A stretch of DNA of 64,000 bases from Neobacillus niacini (GTDB lineage Bacteria; Bacillota; Bacilli; Bacillales; Cytobacillaceae): contig NZ_JAUSZN010000001.1 of NCBI RefSeq assembly GCF_030817595.1, positions 3,483,001-3,547,000 on the forward strand, in the 5' to 3' direction. This document shows positions 1 to 7,722 of the stretch, piece by piece (the stretch's first letter is position 1; every line of letters begins with the position of its first letter). The position numbers and the translations under genes are program-made. The notes under the pieces were generated by a model. The model made no database searches. It had not been told where the DNA came from and saw only the letters and a list, made by a program, of their open reading frames with translations.

Positions 1-87
1 TTCTGGTTTCAATTATATTTCATTTAGGATACAATACTTTCAATTAAACTTCTACTTTTTGCCAATCTACCACAAGGAGCATTTACT

Positions 88-597
88 TTGAAAAAGATTG
101 AAGCTGTATTTTTAGCAGATTTGATTAAAAAGTCAAGAACGGCCAAATATGATATTAAAATAATAGACACAGTAAATGGAACATTACCTGGTTTTCATCA
201 ATGGACAAATGGTAAACAAACTGAGGCAGGATTTGAAATTACTTCTCTCGACAGTGATACTAGCTACTATTTTTTATTCATCGATTGGCACCGCAATGAC
301 AACTATTATTTAGTCATTTACCTGCATAATAAATCAACCACCGCAGCGGAACTGAAAGTTATTGAAGAAATAGATGGCATCCCGCATATCACGTGGATGT
401 ACAATCCTTTAAAACGTGACGGAAAAAACGATCAAAGAAAAGCCTATTTCAAGCAAATGTTTGGCTCAAGAAAAGTAACTATCAAAATTCCTGCCTCTCC
501 TTTAGACATAGAAGGATTCATTGATCAACTATTTAGACTTTGCCAAAATCGTATAAAAGCAGATAAGATTGTCGACGTGTTTGATTTTGAAATATAG
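88..597 (+). CDS. hypothetical protein, 169 aa
   Basis: I do not recognise the family. The reading frame starts at a TTG with AAGGAG about eight bases upstream, and it ends just before a strong terminator. The protein is soluble-looking, with no signal peptide or membrane segment. It is rich in aromatic residues in its middle (SYYFLFIDWHRND, about residues 59-71) and has a basic stretch near residues 108-118. It is a single-gene unit convergent with the amino-acid ABC transporter. No function is proposed. Confidence 0.7.
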   Translation: MKKIEAVFLADLIKKSRTAKYDIKIIDTVNGTLPGFHQWTNGKQTEAGFEITSLDSDTSYYFLFIDWHRNDNYYLVIYLHNKSTTAAELKVIEEIDGIPHITWMYNPLKRDGKNDQRKAYFKQMFGSRKVTIKIPASPLDIEGFIDQLFRLCQNRIKADKIVDVFDFEI

Positions 598-607
598 AAA
601 ATAGCAA

Positions 608-640
608 AAAACAGGAGGCATAGAGCCTTCCTGTTTTTAT
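608..640. terminator. bidirectional intrinsic terminator
   Basis: The arms AACAGGAGGC and GCCTTCCTGTT flank a five-base loop, with an A-run on the left and a T-run on the right. It can end both the 169-aa gene and the convergent ABC transporter operon. Confidence 0.85.
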
Positions 641-1359
641 AAAACCTTACTCAAAAAGGCTATAGTCCGAGATTCCCTTGGATGATCAAATAATTCAGTT
701 GGGGTATTTTCTTCAACGATAAGTCCGCCGTCCATAAAAATGACGCGGTCACCTACTTCTTTTGCAAATCCCATTTCATGTGTGACGACCACCATCGTCA
801 TTCCCTCTTTAGCAAGTTGTTTCATGACCTCTAGGACCTCTCCAACCATTTCAGGGTCAAGTGCTGAGGTTGGTTCATCAAATAACATGATTTTTGGTTC
901 CATTGCAAGCGCCCTTGCAATCGCGACACGCTGCTTTTGTCCACCTGATAGAGAATCAGGATACGCCTCAGCTTTATCCTCTAATCCTACTTTTCTTAAA
1001 AGCTCTAAACCTTTTTTTCTCGCTTGCTCAGCTGATACATTTCTAACCTTCATTGGGGCGAGCATAATATTTTCGATGACCTTTTTATGCGGGAAAAGGT
1101 TAAACTGCTGAAACACCATCCCCACCTCGGTCCGTACTTTATTAATATCTGATTTTTTATCAGTAATATCTATACCTTCAATATAGACATGTCCTTCTGT
1201 TATTGATTCTAAAAGATTTATACATCGCAGGAAAGTAGATTTACCAGAACCAGATGGACCAATAACAACTACAACCTCTTGGGGCTTAACGGTAACATTA
1301 ATATCCTTAAGCACCACATTTGCTCCAAATGATTTTTTTAAATTTTTCACTTCGATCAT
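637..1359 (-). CDS. polar amino-acid ABC transporter, ATP-binding subunit
   Basis: This is the ATPase of a polar amino-acid importer (GlnQ/ArtM/TcyN class), which drives uptake at the cytoplasmic face of the membrane. Walker [10 protein letters not shown] lies at residues 34-42, the Q-loop near VFQQF at 83-87, the signature LSGGQ at 136-140, Walker B IMLFDE at 157-162 and the switch histidine near 194. The 240-aa length is typical. It is the last gene of a binding protein-permease-ATPase operon and overlaps the permease by four bases. Substrate is not readable from sequence; arginine, glutamine or cystine are the usual choices in this class. Confidence 0.95.
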   Translation of the reverse strand: MIEVKNLKKSFGANVVLKDINVTVKPQEVVVVIGPSGSGKSTFLRCINLLESITEGHVYIEGIDITDKKSDINKVRTEVGMVFQQFNLFPHKKVIENIMLAPMKVRNVSAEQARKKGLELLRKVGLEDKAEAYPDSLSGGQKQRVAIARALAMEPKIMLFDEPTSALDPEMVGEVLEVMKQLAKEGMTMVVVTHEMGFAKEVGDRVIFMDGGLIVEENTPTELFDHPRESRTIAFLSKVL

Positions 1360-2012
1360 TCTGTTGCTAACCTCCTTTCAAGACGGCTTAATACGTAACT
1401 TAAAGAAAGCGTTAAAACAAGGTAAATAAGCGCTGCCGTAATATAAGGCTCCCAAACACGGAAATATTGTCCCTGCATAGCTCGTCCCCAATACATGAGT
1501 TCTGGGGCTGCCACTAACGATGCAAGTGAAGATTCTTTAATTAGGACGATAAATTCATTACCTAACGGCGGAATCATTCGTTTAAACGCTTGTGGAAGGA
1601 TCACATAACGCATAGCTTGTACATGCGTCATACCAAGAGAACGGGCTGCTTCCATCTGCCCTTTATCAATCGATTGAATTCCTGCGCGAAAAATTTCCGC
1701 TATGTATGCCGCAGAGTTCAATGAAAGAGTCAGAATCGCTGCTGCAATACCATTTGTACCACCTGTAAATAGAGGTACTACTGCAAAATGAATTAACATA
1801 ATTTGTACAAGCATTGGTGTGCCACGGAACAAAGTGATATACAAACCAAAAGGAAATGACAGCAATTTATTTTTCATCATTTTTCCTAATCCGATAAATA
1901 AACCAAGTATTGTCCCTATTAAAATACCAGCTAATGATAGTCCAATTGTTAGCAGTGTCCCTTTAAGAAAAAAGGGTGCGTATTCCGCTAAAATATTCCA
2001 CTGAATATCCAT
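1356..2012 (-). CDS. polar amino-acid ABC transporter, permease
   Basis: This is the membrane channel subunit of the HisM/GlnP type. There is a hydrophobic N-terminal segment at about residues 17-40 and further membrane spans to the C-terminus. The cytoplasmic coupling loop [20 protein letters not shown], at about residues 121-140, is the EAA motif that contacts the ATPase. At 218 aa the length is standard. Only one permease gene is present, so it probably forms a homodimer. It overlaps the ATPase start by four bases, and a hairpin separates it from the binding-protein gene upstream. Confidence 0.93.
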   Translation of the reverse strand: MDIQWNILAEYAPFFLKGTLLTIGLSLAGILIGTILGLFIGLGKMMKNKLLSFPFGLYITLFRGTPMLVQIMLIHFAVVPLFTGGTNGIAAAILTLSLNSAAYIAEIFRAGIQSIDKGQMEAARSLGMTHVQAMRYVILPQAFKRMIPPLGNEFIVLIKESSLASLVAAPELMYWGRAMQGQYFRVWEPYITAALIYLVLTLSLSYVLSRLERRLATE

Positions 2013-2071
2013 AATCTCCTCCTATAATACCTTTACCCTCTGTTAAATTATGTAAGACTAGGTACGAAACC

Positions 2072-2116
2072 AAAAATTGCGTAACTTCTAGTTTTCAAGA
2101 GTTACGCAATTTTTGT
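2072..2116 (-). terminator. intergenic hairpin between binding protein and permease
   Basis: The arms AAAAATTGCGTAACT and AGTTACGCAATTTTT form a long stem just after the binding-protein stop codon. Read on the minus strand it ends in a T-run. It is probably a partial terminator or mRNA-protecting hairpin that lets the binding protein be made in excess over the membrane subunits, a common arrangement in ABC importers. Confidence 0.75.
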
Positions 2117-2118
2117 TA

Positions 2119-2937
2119 TTATTGTTGGTCTTTCAGCAATTGTACGTCTGGATCTACCTTAAACCATTTATTGTAGATTTTTGCATATGTTCCATTATCA
2201 AACACTTCGTTTAGAGCTTTATCAAAATCAGCTTTTATCTTACTTCCCTTCGAAAACATTAATCCGTAAAACTCTTGGGCAAATGCGTCCTTATCTTCAA
2301 TGATGACAAATTTATCATTTGGATTATTTTTTGCGTATTCCTCAATTACTGTGTTATCCGCAACAACTGCGTCTGCTCCTCCAGCCTTAAGCTCCATAAT
2401 TGCTAAGTTGTTGTTTTCAAACTTTTTAATTTGGTCGCTGTTTTTGCCAAGCAGTCCTTCAACCGCTTCCTGCCCAGTTGTTGCATTTTGAACAGCAACA
2501 GTTTTATCCTTCAAATCTTCTGCACTTTTGATAGGACTGCCCTCTGGAACCATTATCTTATTTGTAGATAAGAAGTATGGTACAGAAAAATCATATGTTT
2601 TCTTTCTATCATCATTTATGGTAATCGACGAAATCCCAATATCGGCAATTTTCTTCTCTAATTCAACGAATATTGGATCCCAGCCTGTGTGAGCAATATC
2701 AATTTCGTATCCTGCTTCTTTCGCTACTGCTTTAATTAAATCAATATCAAATCCTACAATTTCACCCTTATCCTGGTACTCAAATGGTGCATACGCTGCG
2801 TCAGTTACAACACGGAGAGTTTTCTTTTCATTACTAGAATCCGATCCATTCCCACTTGTTTCACTCGTACCACATGCCGTCAGAAATAACATAAAAGCCA
2901 TAACCAAAAACGTTACTAAATATTTTGCCTTCTTCAT
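2119..2937 (-). CDS. amino-acid ABC transporter, substrate-binding lipoprotein
   Basis: This is an extracellular solute-binding protein of family 3. The N-terminus is a lipoprotein signal: MKKAK, a hydrophobic stretch, then the lipobox LTAC with the lipidated Cys22. A Ser/Asn-rich linker follows. The mature part shows the family features AAYAPFEY near residue 50 and GFDIDLIKAVAKEAG near residue 63, which form the ligand pocket. The 272-aa length is normal. It is the first gene of the operon, behind a good vegetative promoter, and is followed by a hairpin. The substrate is a polar amino acid, not further defined. Confidence 0.95.
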   Translation of the reverse strand: MKKAKYLVTFLVMAFMLFLTACGTSETSGNGSDSSNEKKTLRVVTDAAYAPFEYQDKGEIVGFDIDLIKAVAKEAGYEIDIAHTGWDPIFVELEKKIADIGISSITINDDRKKTYDFSVPYFLSTNKIMVPEGSPIKSAEDLKDKTVAVQNATTGQEAVEGLLGKNSDQIKKFENNNLAIMELKAGGADAVVADNTVIEEYAKNNPNDKFVIIEDKDAFAQEFYGLMFSKGSKIKADFDKALNEVFDNGTYAKIYNKWFKVDPDVQLLKDQQ

Positions 2938-3006
2938 TTTTTACCCCCCAATTGTTTTTTTAATAAACCAATCTTTGAAACATTTAAAATTTTTAGAATA
3001 TAGGTG

Positions 3007-3035
3007 ATTATAACCTTTTTTGTTGACTTATTCAA
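3007..3035 (-). promoter_or_regulatory. sigma-A promoter of the ABC importer
   Basis: On the minus strand TTGAAT and TATAAT are separated by exactly 17 bases, about 70 bases upstream of the binding-protein start. This is a strong vegetative promoter for the three-gene operon. Confidence 0.75.
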
Positions 3036-3165
3036 TATTTTATTATCAAAACTTTACTATTTTAATACGCTAAAAAAGTAATATAAAGATAGTATTAAAA
3101 AGATAATTATTATACTCTGTTCATATTTCATATAAAGTCATGCATATTTCTAGGCACCTGCCCAC

Positions 3166-3192
3166 ACTCTCCGCGGATGTCTACATAATCTA
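3166..3192 (+). promoter_or_regulatory. possible sigma-K promoter
   Basis: AC at 3166-3167, sixteen bases, then CATAATCTA matches the Bacillus sigma-K pattern AC-N16-CATANNNTA exactly. It lies some 35 bases before the ATG of the coiled-coil gene. The motif is short, so a chance match is possible, but it fits a late mother-cell gene. Confidence 0.45.
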
Positions 3193-3224
3193 TATGGTAT
3201 TAAATTAAAAGGGAGAGTTGCCCA

Positions 3225-3527
3225 ATGTATCCTTATGGCTATTATCAAGCTCCACAAGTTCAGTATGATTATAATCAATATGATCAGTTGGATCCGTATG
3301 CACAACAAAACCAATATGACCCGTATGATCCAGATAGACAACCACAACAACTGGAGCGGAGAGTCAACCAACTTGAAAGACAAAATGAGCGTCAGGAAAG
3401 AGAAATCAATCAACTCCAACGTGACGTTAACCAGCTTCAACGTCGACTACAACGTGTCAACCAGCGCCTGCGTCAAGTGGAAAGACGCTTTAACTTCCCA
3501 TTCACACCATTTGATGGCGAATATTAA
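3225..3527 (+). CDS. Tyr/Gln-rich coiled-coil protein, possible spore coat protein
   Basis: This 100-aa protein has two parts. Residues 1-40 are rich in Tyr, Gln, Asp and Pro (MYPYGYYQAPQ at the start). Residues about 42-88 form a heptad-like coiled coil of Gln, Arg, Leu, Asn and Val with repeats such as VNQLERQ, VNQLQRR and VNQRLRQVE. It ends in FNFPFTPFDGEY. The composition resembles Bacillus spore coat or crust proteins, and the sigma-K-like promoter upstream points the same way. AAAGGGAGAG precedes the ATG and a terminator follows, so it is transcribed alone. I do not recognise a named homologue, and the coat role is inference. Confidence 0.75.
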   Translation: MYPYGYYQAPQVQYDYNQYDQLDPYAQQNQYDPYDPDRQPQQLERRVNQLERQNERQEREINQLQRDVNQLQRRLQRVNQRLRQVERRFNFPFTPFDGEY

Positions 3528-3537
3528 AAAGTATGTA

Positions 3538-3569
3538 AGAACCAGGGTGTTAAAGCCTGGTTCTTTTTG
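3538..3569 (+). terminator. intrinsic terminator after the coiled-coil gene
   Basis: AGAACCAGG and CCTGGTTCT form the stem around a nine-base loop, followed by a T-run. Confidence 0.85.
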
Positions 3570-3604
3570 AATTTGTAAGATTTCCTCTAACAAATCAAAA
3601 ATCT

Positions 3605-3621
3605 TGTCAGTGTTTCTGACA
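3605..3621 (+). promoter_or_regulatory. TnrA/GlnR-type operator before the small-gene pair
   Basis: TGTCAGTGTTTCTGACA fits the TnrA/GlnR consensus TGTNA-N7-TNACA. It is 73 bases before the first small gene. It overlaps a longer inverted repeat, TTGTCAGTG (3604-3612) with CACTGACAA (3626-3634), so another dimeric regulator cannot be excluded. No clear -10 element is seen downstream. Confidence 0.5.
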
Positions 3622-3693
3622 TAATCACTGACAAATTCAAATTATTTCGTTAACTTTTAGGATACATACTGTTTAGATAAGGGGAGATTGGCG

Positions 3694-3831
3694 ATGTATA
3701 GGACGAATGATATTAAATTAGCAGAAAAGATTCTTCAATTAGATAAACAAAGGGATGAATTGTATGAAGAGCTTATGATAAAAATGGGCTCACGTGCACA
3801 TGAGTTGATTAGAGCACTTCAAAATCGATAA
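3694..3831 (+). CDS. small protein, 45 aa, unknown
   Basis: A short frame with a good ribosome site (AAGGGGAG) encodes a mostly helical, charged peptide: LAEKILQLDKQRDELYEEL in the middle and HELIRALQNR at the end. I do not recognise a family. It lies 17 bases upstream of another small gene, and a TnrA/GlnR-type operator precedes the pair, so the two are probably co-transcribed. In Bacillus subtilis, tnrA also has small TnrA-controlled genes (ykzB-ykoL) beside it. That similarity is of position and operator only; I have not established homology. Confidence 0.6.
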   Translation: MYRTNDIKLAEKILQLDKQRDELYEELMIKMGSRAHELIRALQNR

Positions 3832-3848
3832 TCAGGGAGTGAAGGATC

Positions 3849-4013
3849 ATGACAAATCAATTGCGTAAAGGAGTCGAAACACTTAAACTATTTTACATTA
3901 ATAGATTAATTGAGTCTGGTCTTTATAACGCTTCTGACGATGATCTACATTCCCTCACATTAAGTGAACTACAAACTATTTTCAAAAAGACATTCCCCAA
4001 AAAAGCAAACTAA
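3849..4013 (+). CDS. small FbpA-like basic protein, 54 aa
   Basis: The 54-aa product starts MTNQLRKGVETLKLFYINRL and contains LIESGLYNASDDDLHSLTLS followed by ELQ, a layout I associate with the Fur-regulated basic protein FbpA family: a basic start, LIxSG(L/I)Y, then LxxLTLxEL. GGGAGTGAAGGA upstream serves as ribosome site. No obvious Fur box was seen; the nearest operator is the TnrA/GlnR type at 3605. If it belongs to this family it may act as an RNA chaperone or adaptor in metabolic regulation. That role is inference, and the family call is by eye. Confidence 0.6.
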   Translation: MTNQLRKGVETLKLFYINRLIESGLYNASDDDLHSLTLSELQTIFKKTFPKKAN

Positions 4014-4048
4014 ACAACCGAAGCTGCCAAGTGTCATAATCCAATCAA

Positions 4049-4065
4049 TGTAAGGAAAATTAACA
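4049..4065 (+). promoter_or_regulatory. TnrA/GlnR operator before tnrA
   Basis: TGTAAGGAAAATTAACA is an exact match to TGTNA-N7-TNACA. A -10-like CATAAT lies at 4083-4088, so the operator centre is about 40 bases upstream of the likely transcription start. This fits auto-control of tnrA, as known in Bacillus. Confidence 0.8.
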
Positions 4066-4116
4066 TAAACTATGGTATATAACATAATCACAGTAGAGCG
4101 TGGTGAAATCAAAAAA

Positions 4117-4452
4117 ATGGCGAATGATTCTTCTTATAAAGATAAAAAAGTGATAACAATTGGGATTGTAAGAGACCTAACCGGTCTTTCAGAGCGGCAA
4201 ATACGCTATTATGAGGAACGAAAGTTAATTTTCCCCGAAAGATCCTCTGGCGGGAGCAGAAAATATTCCTTTGCAGACGTTGAGTTATTAGTGGAAATTG
4301 CCAACAAGATTGAAGATGGTGTTCAAACTCATGAAATTAGAAAAGAAATGCTTCGAGCTCAGAAAAAGCAAAATCAGAATGATGTTACACGAAAGATGAT
4401 ACAAGGACAATTGAATGCACAATTCGGTTTACGAAAAGGACCATCTTCTTAA
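4117..4452 (+). CDS. tnrA: nitrogen regulator TnrA (MerR family)
   Basis: TnrA is the Bacillus transcription factor that switches nitrogen-scavenging genes on or off when glutamine is scarce. The winged-helix MerR domain is plain: IGIVRDLTGLSERQIRYYEE, then RKLIFPERSSGGSRKYSF. The C-terminal tail (RKMIQGQLNAQFGL) is the part that binds feedback-inhibited glutamine synthetase and sets TnrA apart from GlnR. I chose the ATG at 4117 (111 aa, start MANDSSYKDKK) over an in-frame ATG at 4072. The shorter form matches the usual 110-aa length and leaves room for the operator and promoter, with GGTGA upstream. A terminator follows directly. Confidence 0.93.
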   Translation: MANDSSYKDKKVITIGIVRDLTGLSERQIRYYEERKLIFPERSSGGSRKYSFADVELLVEIANKIEDGVQTHEIRKEMLRAQKKQNQNDVTRKMIQGQLNAQFGLRKGPSS

Positions 4453-4472
4453 TTTAGAGGATGGATTTTTTT
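4441..4472 (+). terminator. intrinsic terminator after tnrA
   Basis: CCATC and GATGG form the stem, the tnrA stop codon sits in the loop, and seven T follow. Confidence 0.65.
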
Positions 4473-4567
4473 GTCATAAAACTCCACATATATATCGTTA
4501 AATTTCCTCTCCTCCTGCCTACTATTCATGAATAACTTACTTATTTTACTTAGACTTTCAAAAATCA

Positions 4568-4584
4568 TGTTAGGAAACCTTACA
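4568..4584 (+). promoter_or_regulatory. TnrA operator A upstream of amtB
   Basis: TGTTAGGAAACCTTACA matches TGTNA-N7-TNACA. Its centre is about 50 bases before a start site predicted from TGTGAAAAT (4611-4619, extended -10-like), the spacing known for TnrA activation. Confidence 0.8.
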
Positions 4585-4633
4585 CAATTGTAGAATCCAC
4601 TTCAAATCCATGTGAAAATACAAATACAACGAA

Positions 4634-4650
4634 TGTTAAGAAAATTAACA
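4634..4650 (+). promoter_or_regulatory. TnrA/GlnR operator B, downstream of the predicted amtB start site
   Basis: TGTTAAGAAAATTAACA is an exact and nearly palindromic match to the TnrA/GlnR consensus. It ends only 21 bases before the amtB ATG, at about +8 to +24 of the predicted transcript. In that position a bound regulator would block rather than help RNA polymerase. Confidence 0.75.
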
Positions 4651-4671
4651 TGAATTTAAGGGGGAGAACTA

Positions 4672-5952
4672 ATGGATACTATATTCTTAATGAACAGTTT
4701 ATGGGTAATGGTTGCAGCAGTACTTGTTATACTTATGATAGGAGGCTTCATTCTACTAGAAACTGGATCCACCCGAATGAAGAATGCTGGACATATTGCA
4801 GGGAAAACAATACTAACATTTGGTATTGGCTCCATTGTTTTTTGGGCAGTTGGTTACGGTTTAATTTTTGGCTCAGGAAACGCACTGATTGGTTTCTCAG
4901 ACTTCTTCTACTCAGGATATGATATTGAAGGTTTATCACTTTCCGGAGCTGTTTTCTTTTTATTCCAATTAGCTTTTGCTGGAATTTCCTTAACCATCGC
5001 ATTTGGAGGTTTTGCTGAAAGAGCAAAACTTGGAGCATATCTTGTATTTGCGGTACTATTCTCCGTAATTGTTTATCCACCAATTGCTCACTGGATTTGG
5101 GGCGGCGGCTGGTTAGCAGAACATGGTAAGCAAGATTTCGCAGGCTCAACGGTTGTTCACTTAACAGGAGCAATGGCCGCATTTGCAGCTACGTTAATCC
5201 TAAAGCCTCGTATTGGAAAGTACAATAAAGATGGTTCAGCAAACAATCTCGCAGGACACAACCAAGTATTCACAGCACTAAGCGTATTACTCCTATGGGT
5301 TGGCTGGTTTGGATTTAATGCAGGCAGTACTGTATCTGTTGATGGTGCATTCTTTGGTTTCGTAGCAGTTAACACGAATTTGGCCGCTGGTGCCGGTGTG
5401 ATCGCAGCAATGATTATTTCTTGGATTGTCATGGGTAAAGCGGATGTCCCAATGATGTTGAATGGCGCCTTAGCAGGTTTAGTTGCAATCACAGCCTCTT
5501 GTGCATTTGTTGATACATGGGCTGCAGTCCTAATCGGGTTCATTGCAGGTTTCCTAGTATTTTATAGCATTCGATTTTTTGAAAGCAAAAGAATTGATGA
5601 TCCAATCGCAGCATTGTCTGTACACGGTGTAGCAGGTATTTGGGGAACTTTATCAACAGGTTTTTTTGCAACACCAGAATTAGCAACAGTTGGTCAACCA
5701 GGGTTATTTTACGGAGGCGGCTTACACCAACTTGGAGTTCAGGCCTTAGGAGTTGTAAGCAGTGGTGCTTTTGCTTTTATTGTCTCTTTTATCCTATTAA
5801 CGATAATGAAAGCCGTTATGAACGGTTTGCGCGTTACAGAAGAAGAAGAAATTATCGGTCTTGACATGAGTGAGCATGGAAGCTACGGTTACCCTGAAAT
5901 GGTTAAGACTGAAAAAGCTATCATTAGTCCAGATCCAAAGCTAAATGCTTAA
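4672..5952 (+). CDS. amtB: ammonium transporter AmtB (NrgA)
   Basis: This is an Amt/Mep/Rh-family ammonium channel of the cytoplasmic membrane, 426 aa with about eleven hydrophobic spans. The start FILLETGSTRMKNAGHIAGK is the family N-terminus. The pore histidines lie in STVVHLTGAMAAFAATL and ALSVHGVAGIWGTLSTGFFA. A cytoplasmic tail after about residue 395 is where a PII protein would dock. Two TnrA-type operators precede it, which places it under nitrogen control. Unlike Bacillus subtilis, no glnK follows; a terminator and a DUF294 gene come next. AAGGGGGAG gives a strong ribosome site. Confidence 0.97.
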   Translation: MDTIFLMNSLWVMVAAVLVILMIGGFILLETGSTRMKNAGHIAGKTILTFGIGSIVFWAVGYGLIFGSGNALIGFSDFFYSGYDIEGLSLSGAVFFLFQLAFAGISLTIAFGGFAERAKLGAYLVFAVLFSVIVYPPIAHWIWGGGWLAEHGKQDFAGSTVVHLTGAMAAFAATLILKPRIGKYNKDGSANNLAGHNQVFTALSVLLLWVGWFGFNAGSTVSVDGAFFGFVAVNTNLAAGAGVIAAMIISWIVMGKADVPMMLNGALAGLVAITASCAFVDTWAAVLIGFIAGFLVFYSIRFFESKRIDDPIAALSVHGVAGIWGTLSTGFFATPELATVGQPGLFYGGGLHQLGVQALGVVSSGAFAFIVSFILLTIMKAVMNGLRVTEEEEIIGLDMSEHGSYGYPEMVKTEKAIISPDPKLNA

Positions 5953-5961
5953 TATATAGCC

Positions 5962-5998
5962 TTCCATCCCCTTTCAAGGGGATGGAATTATAATTTTT
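5962..5998 (+). terminator. intrinsic terminator after amtB
   Basis: TTCCATCCCC and GGGGATGGAA form a perfect ten-base stem with a six-base loop, followed by an AT-rich tail ending in five T. It separates amtB from the DUF294 gene. Confidence 0.8.
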
Positions 5999-6019
5999 GA
6001 AACGGAGGTAACTTAATGG

Positions 6020-6988
6020 ATGACCAGCTACTTAGAGATTAGAAGATTCCGTGATGACCAAATCATTTGGGTTTCTCGCAATCATTTACAGTTAAACCAG
6101 CTTCATGATGAAATCATCCAACGCGTCATTTCTGTTTCTGTTAAACAGACAGAAGAAAAACATGGATCCCTTCCCTGCCCCTTCACTTTTTTCATGATGG
6201 GAAGCGCTGGACGGTTTGAGCAATCCGTATGGAGCGATCAGGATCATGGCATTATTTATCAACAGCAAGGCACAGAAATAAACCATTACTTTTTGGCATT
6301 AGGAAAAGAAATCACACAAGGGCTGCAGCTTGCTGGCTATGATTATTGTGATGGAGATGTGATGGCGAGCAATCCCTTATGGTGTAAATCACTTTCTGAA
6401 TGGAGGCAGCAATTAGCAAATTGGTCCAACAACTCAAACTGGGAAGGCATTCGCCATCTATTGATTTTTATTGATGGACGTTCCCTTTATGGTGACGAAA
6501 GTTTTCTGGAAAAATTAAAAATAGAAGTATATCAAACTATCCATAAAGAAAACCTCTTTCATAAAGTGCTTAATAATACACTATACCTAAAAAAGGGAAT
6601 CGGTGTATTAGGTCAACTACTCTTGGAAACACACGGACCACACACTGGCTCCTTAAACATAAAAGAAAAGGCCCTTTTTCCATATGTAAATGGTATTCGG
6701 TTATTGGCGATAAAAGGAAATATCTATGAAACCTCTACTCTTTTAAGGCTGGAAAAACTGTCCGAATTGGTACTTCCTTCTATTAAGAGAGAATTATATA
6801 AACAACAGTTCTTAAAATTACTAAACTTTCGTCTATCACTATCAAAACCAGACAATTACGAAAATAGCCACTATCTGCCTATCTCGACACTCTCAAAAAA
6901 GCAAAAGGAAGAAGTAAAAGAAATACTGAAAAATGGTACAGCACTGTACCGTTATGTAAGAAATTTAATAGAAAAGGAGGATGACTAA
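6020..6988 (+). CDS. DUF294-type nucleotidyltransferase-like protein
   Basis: This is a GlnD-like nucleotidyltransferase of the DUF294 family. FMMGSAGRFEQSVWSDQDHG, at about residues 56-75, is the GSxGR...DxD metal and nucleotide site; the C-terminal half resembles the helical DUF294_C domain. An ATG four bases earlier, in another frame, runs only eight codons, so 6020 is the start, with GGAGG eleven bases upstream. The next gene, an exonuclease, overlaps it by one base, so the two form a unit. The pair is known beside transporters in other bacteria. The target is unknown; an ammonium-linked signalling role is a guess from position behind amtB. Confidence 0.85.
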   Translation: MTSYLEIRRFRDDQIIWVSRNHLQLNQLHDEIIQRVISVSVKQTEEKHGSLPCPFTFFMMGSAGRFEQSVWSDQDHGIIYQQQGTEINHYFLALGKEITQGLQLAGYDYCDGDVMASNPLWCKSLSEWRQQLANWSNNSNWEGIRHLLIFIDGRSLYGDESFLEKLKIEVYQTIHKENLFHKVLNNTLYLKKGIGVLGQLLLETHGPHTGSLNIKEKALFPYVNGIRLLAIKGNIYETSTLLRLEKLSELVLPSIKRELYKQQFLKLLNFRLSLSKPDNYENSHYLPISTLSKKQKEEVKEILKNGTALYRYVRNLIEKEDD

Positions 6989-7722
6989 TGGGAATGAATG
7001 ATATGATTCAATTTTTCAGACAGATGTCAGGCAGACTTGGTTCAAATATTTATGCAGGAGTTCAAGGGCAAAGCAATATGCAAAATATTTCTTTCATCCG
7101 CCAGCTTCAAAAAGAAATGAAAGAAAACAACTGCCTAGACACACCGCTACAGGAATTACAGGTGGTTGTATTTGATTTAGAAACGACTGGTTTCTATCCT
7201 GAAAAAGGAGATCGTGTCATCTCAATCGGCGCCATCAAAATGACTGGTCAAGAACTGTTGAAAACAGAAACTTTTTATTCCCTGGTACATTCTCCACAAC
7301 CTATTTCAGAAGAAATATCCACCTTGACTAACATTACAAATGAGGAATTACGAAGTGCCCCTTTTGTATCCGAAGTGCTAATGGAATTTTACAAATTCAT
7401 TAAGAATCATACACTTGTCGCTCACCACTCCAAGCATGAACAGTCTTTTATGCAAAAACTAACATGGGATTTACTAAAAACTAGATTTGAACACAGAATT
7501 ATTGATACCTCCTTTCTCCTTCGCTTATCAAATCCGATGATTAAGTCTATTCCACTAGAAGAAGCTTGCGAACAATGTGGAATCGAAGTCATCAATCGGC
7601 ACCATGCCCTAGAGGATGCGAAACTGACAGCACATATTTGGAGTCATTATTTAGTGCGGGCACAGTCTATGGGTTATAAAAATCTTCGTGAAGTATACGA
7701 ATATCTTGCAAAAATTAGATAG
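6988..7722 (+). CDS. DEDDh 3'-5' exonuclease (DnaQ/PolC-epsilon-like)
   Basis: Residues about 50-225 form a DnaQ-type exonuclease domain. Motif I is VVFDLETTGF, motif II lies around LVAHHSKHEQSFM, and motif III HHALEDAKLTAHIW carries the HxAxxD pattern of the DEDDh group. The first 45 residues are an extension rich in Gln and Met. It overlaps the DUF294 nucleotidyltransferase by one base and probably acts with it, one partner adding and the other removing nucleotides from an unknown target. It is too short to be a polymerase subunit with other domains. A weak hairpin terminator lies about 55 bases downstream. Confidence 0.88.
   Translation: MGMNDMIQFFRQMSGRLGSNIYAGVQGQSNMQNISFIRQLQKEMKENNCLDTPLQELQVVVFDLETTGFYPEKGDRVISIGAIKMTGQELLKTETFYSLVHSPQPISEEISTLTNITNEELRSAPFVSEVLMEFYKFIKNHTLVAHHSKHEQSFMQKLTWDLLKTRFEHRIIDTSFLLRLSNPMIKSIPLEEACEQCGIEVINRHHALEDAKLTAHIWSHYLVRAQSMGYKNLREVYEYLAKIR

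Noticed and set aside
1..87. End of an upstream gene at the left edge
   Set aside because: The first 87 bases contain stops in all frames read and look like a promoter region; nothing could be supported.
3150..3440. A 96-codon hydrophobic frame opposite the coiled-coil gene
   Set aside because: It is the antisense of a Gln/Tyr-rich repeat, which always reads as Leu/Ile-rich; it lacks a ribosome site.
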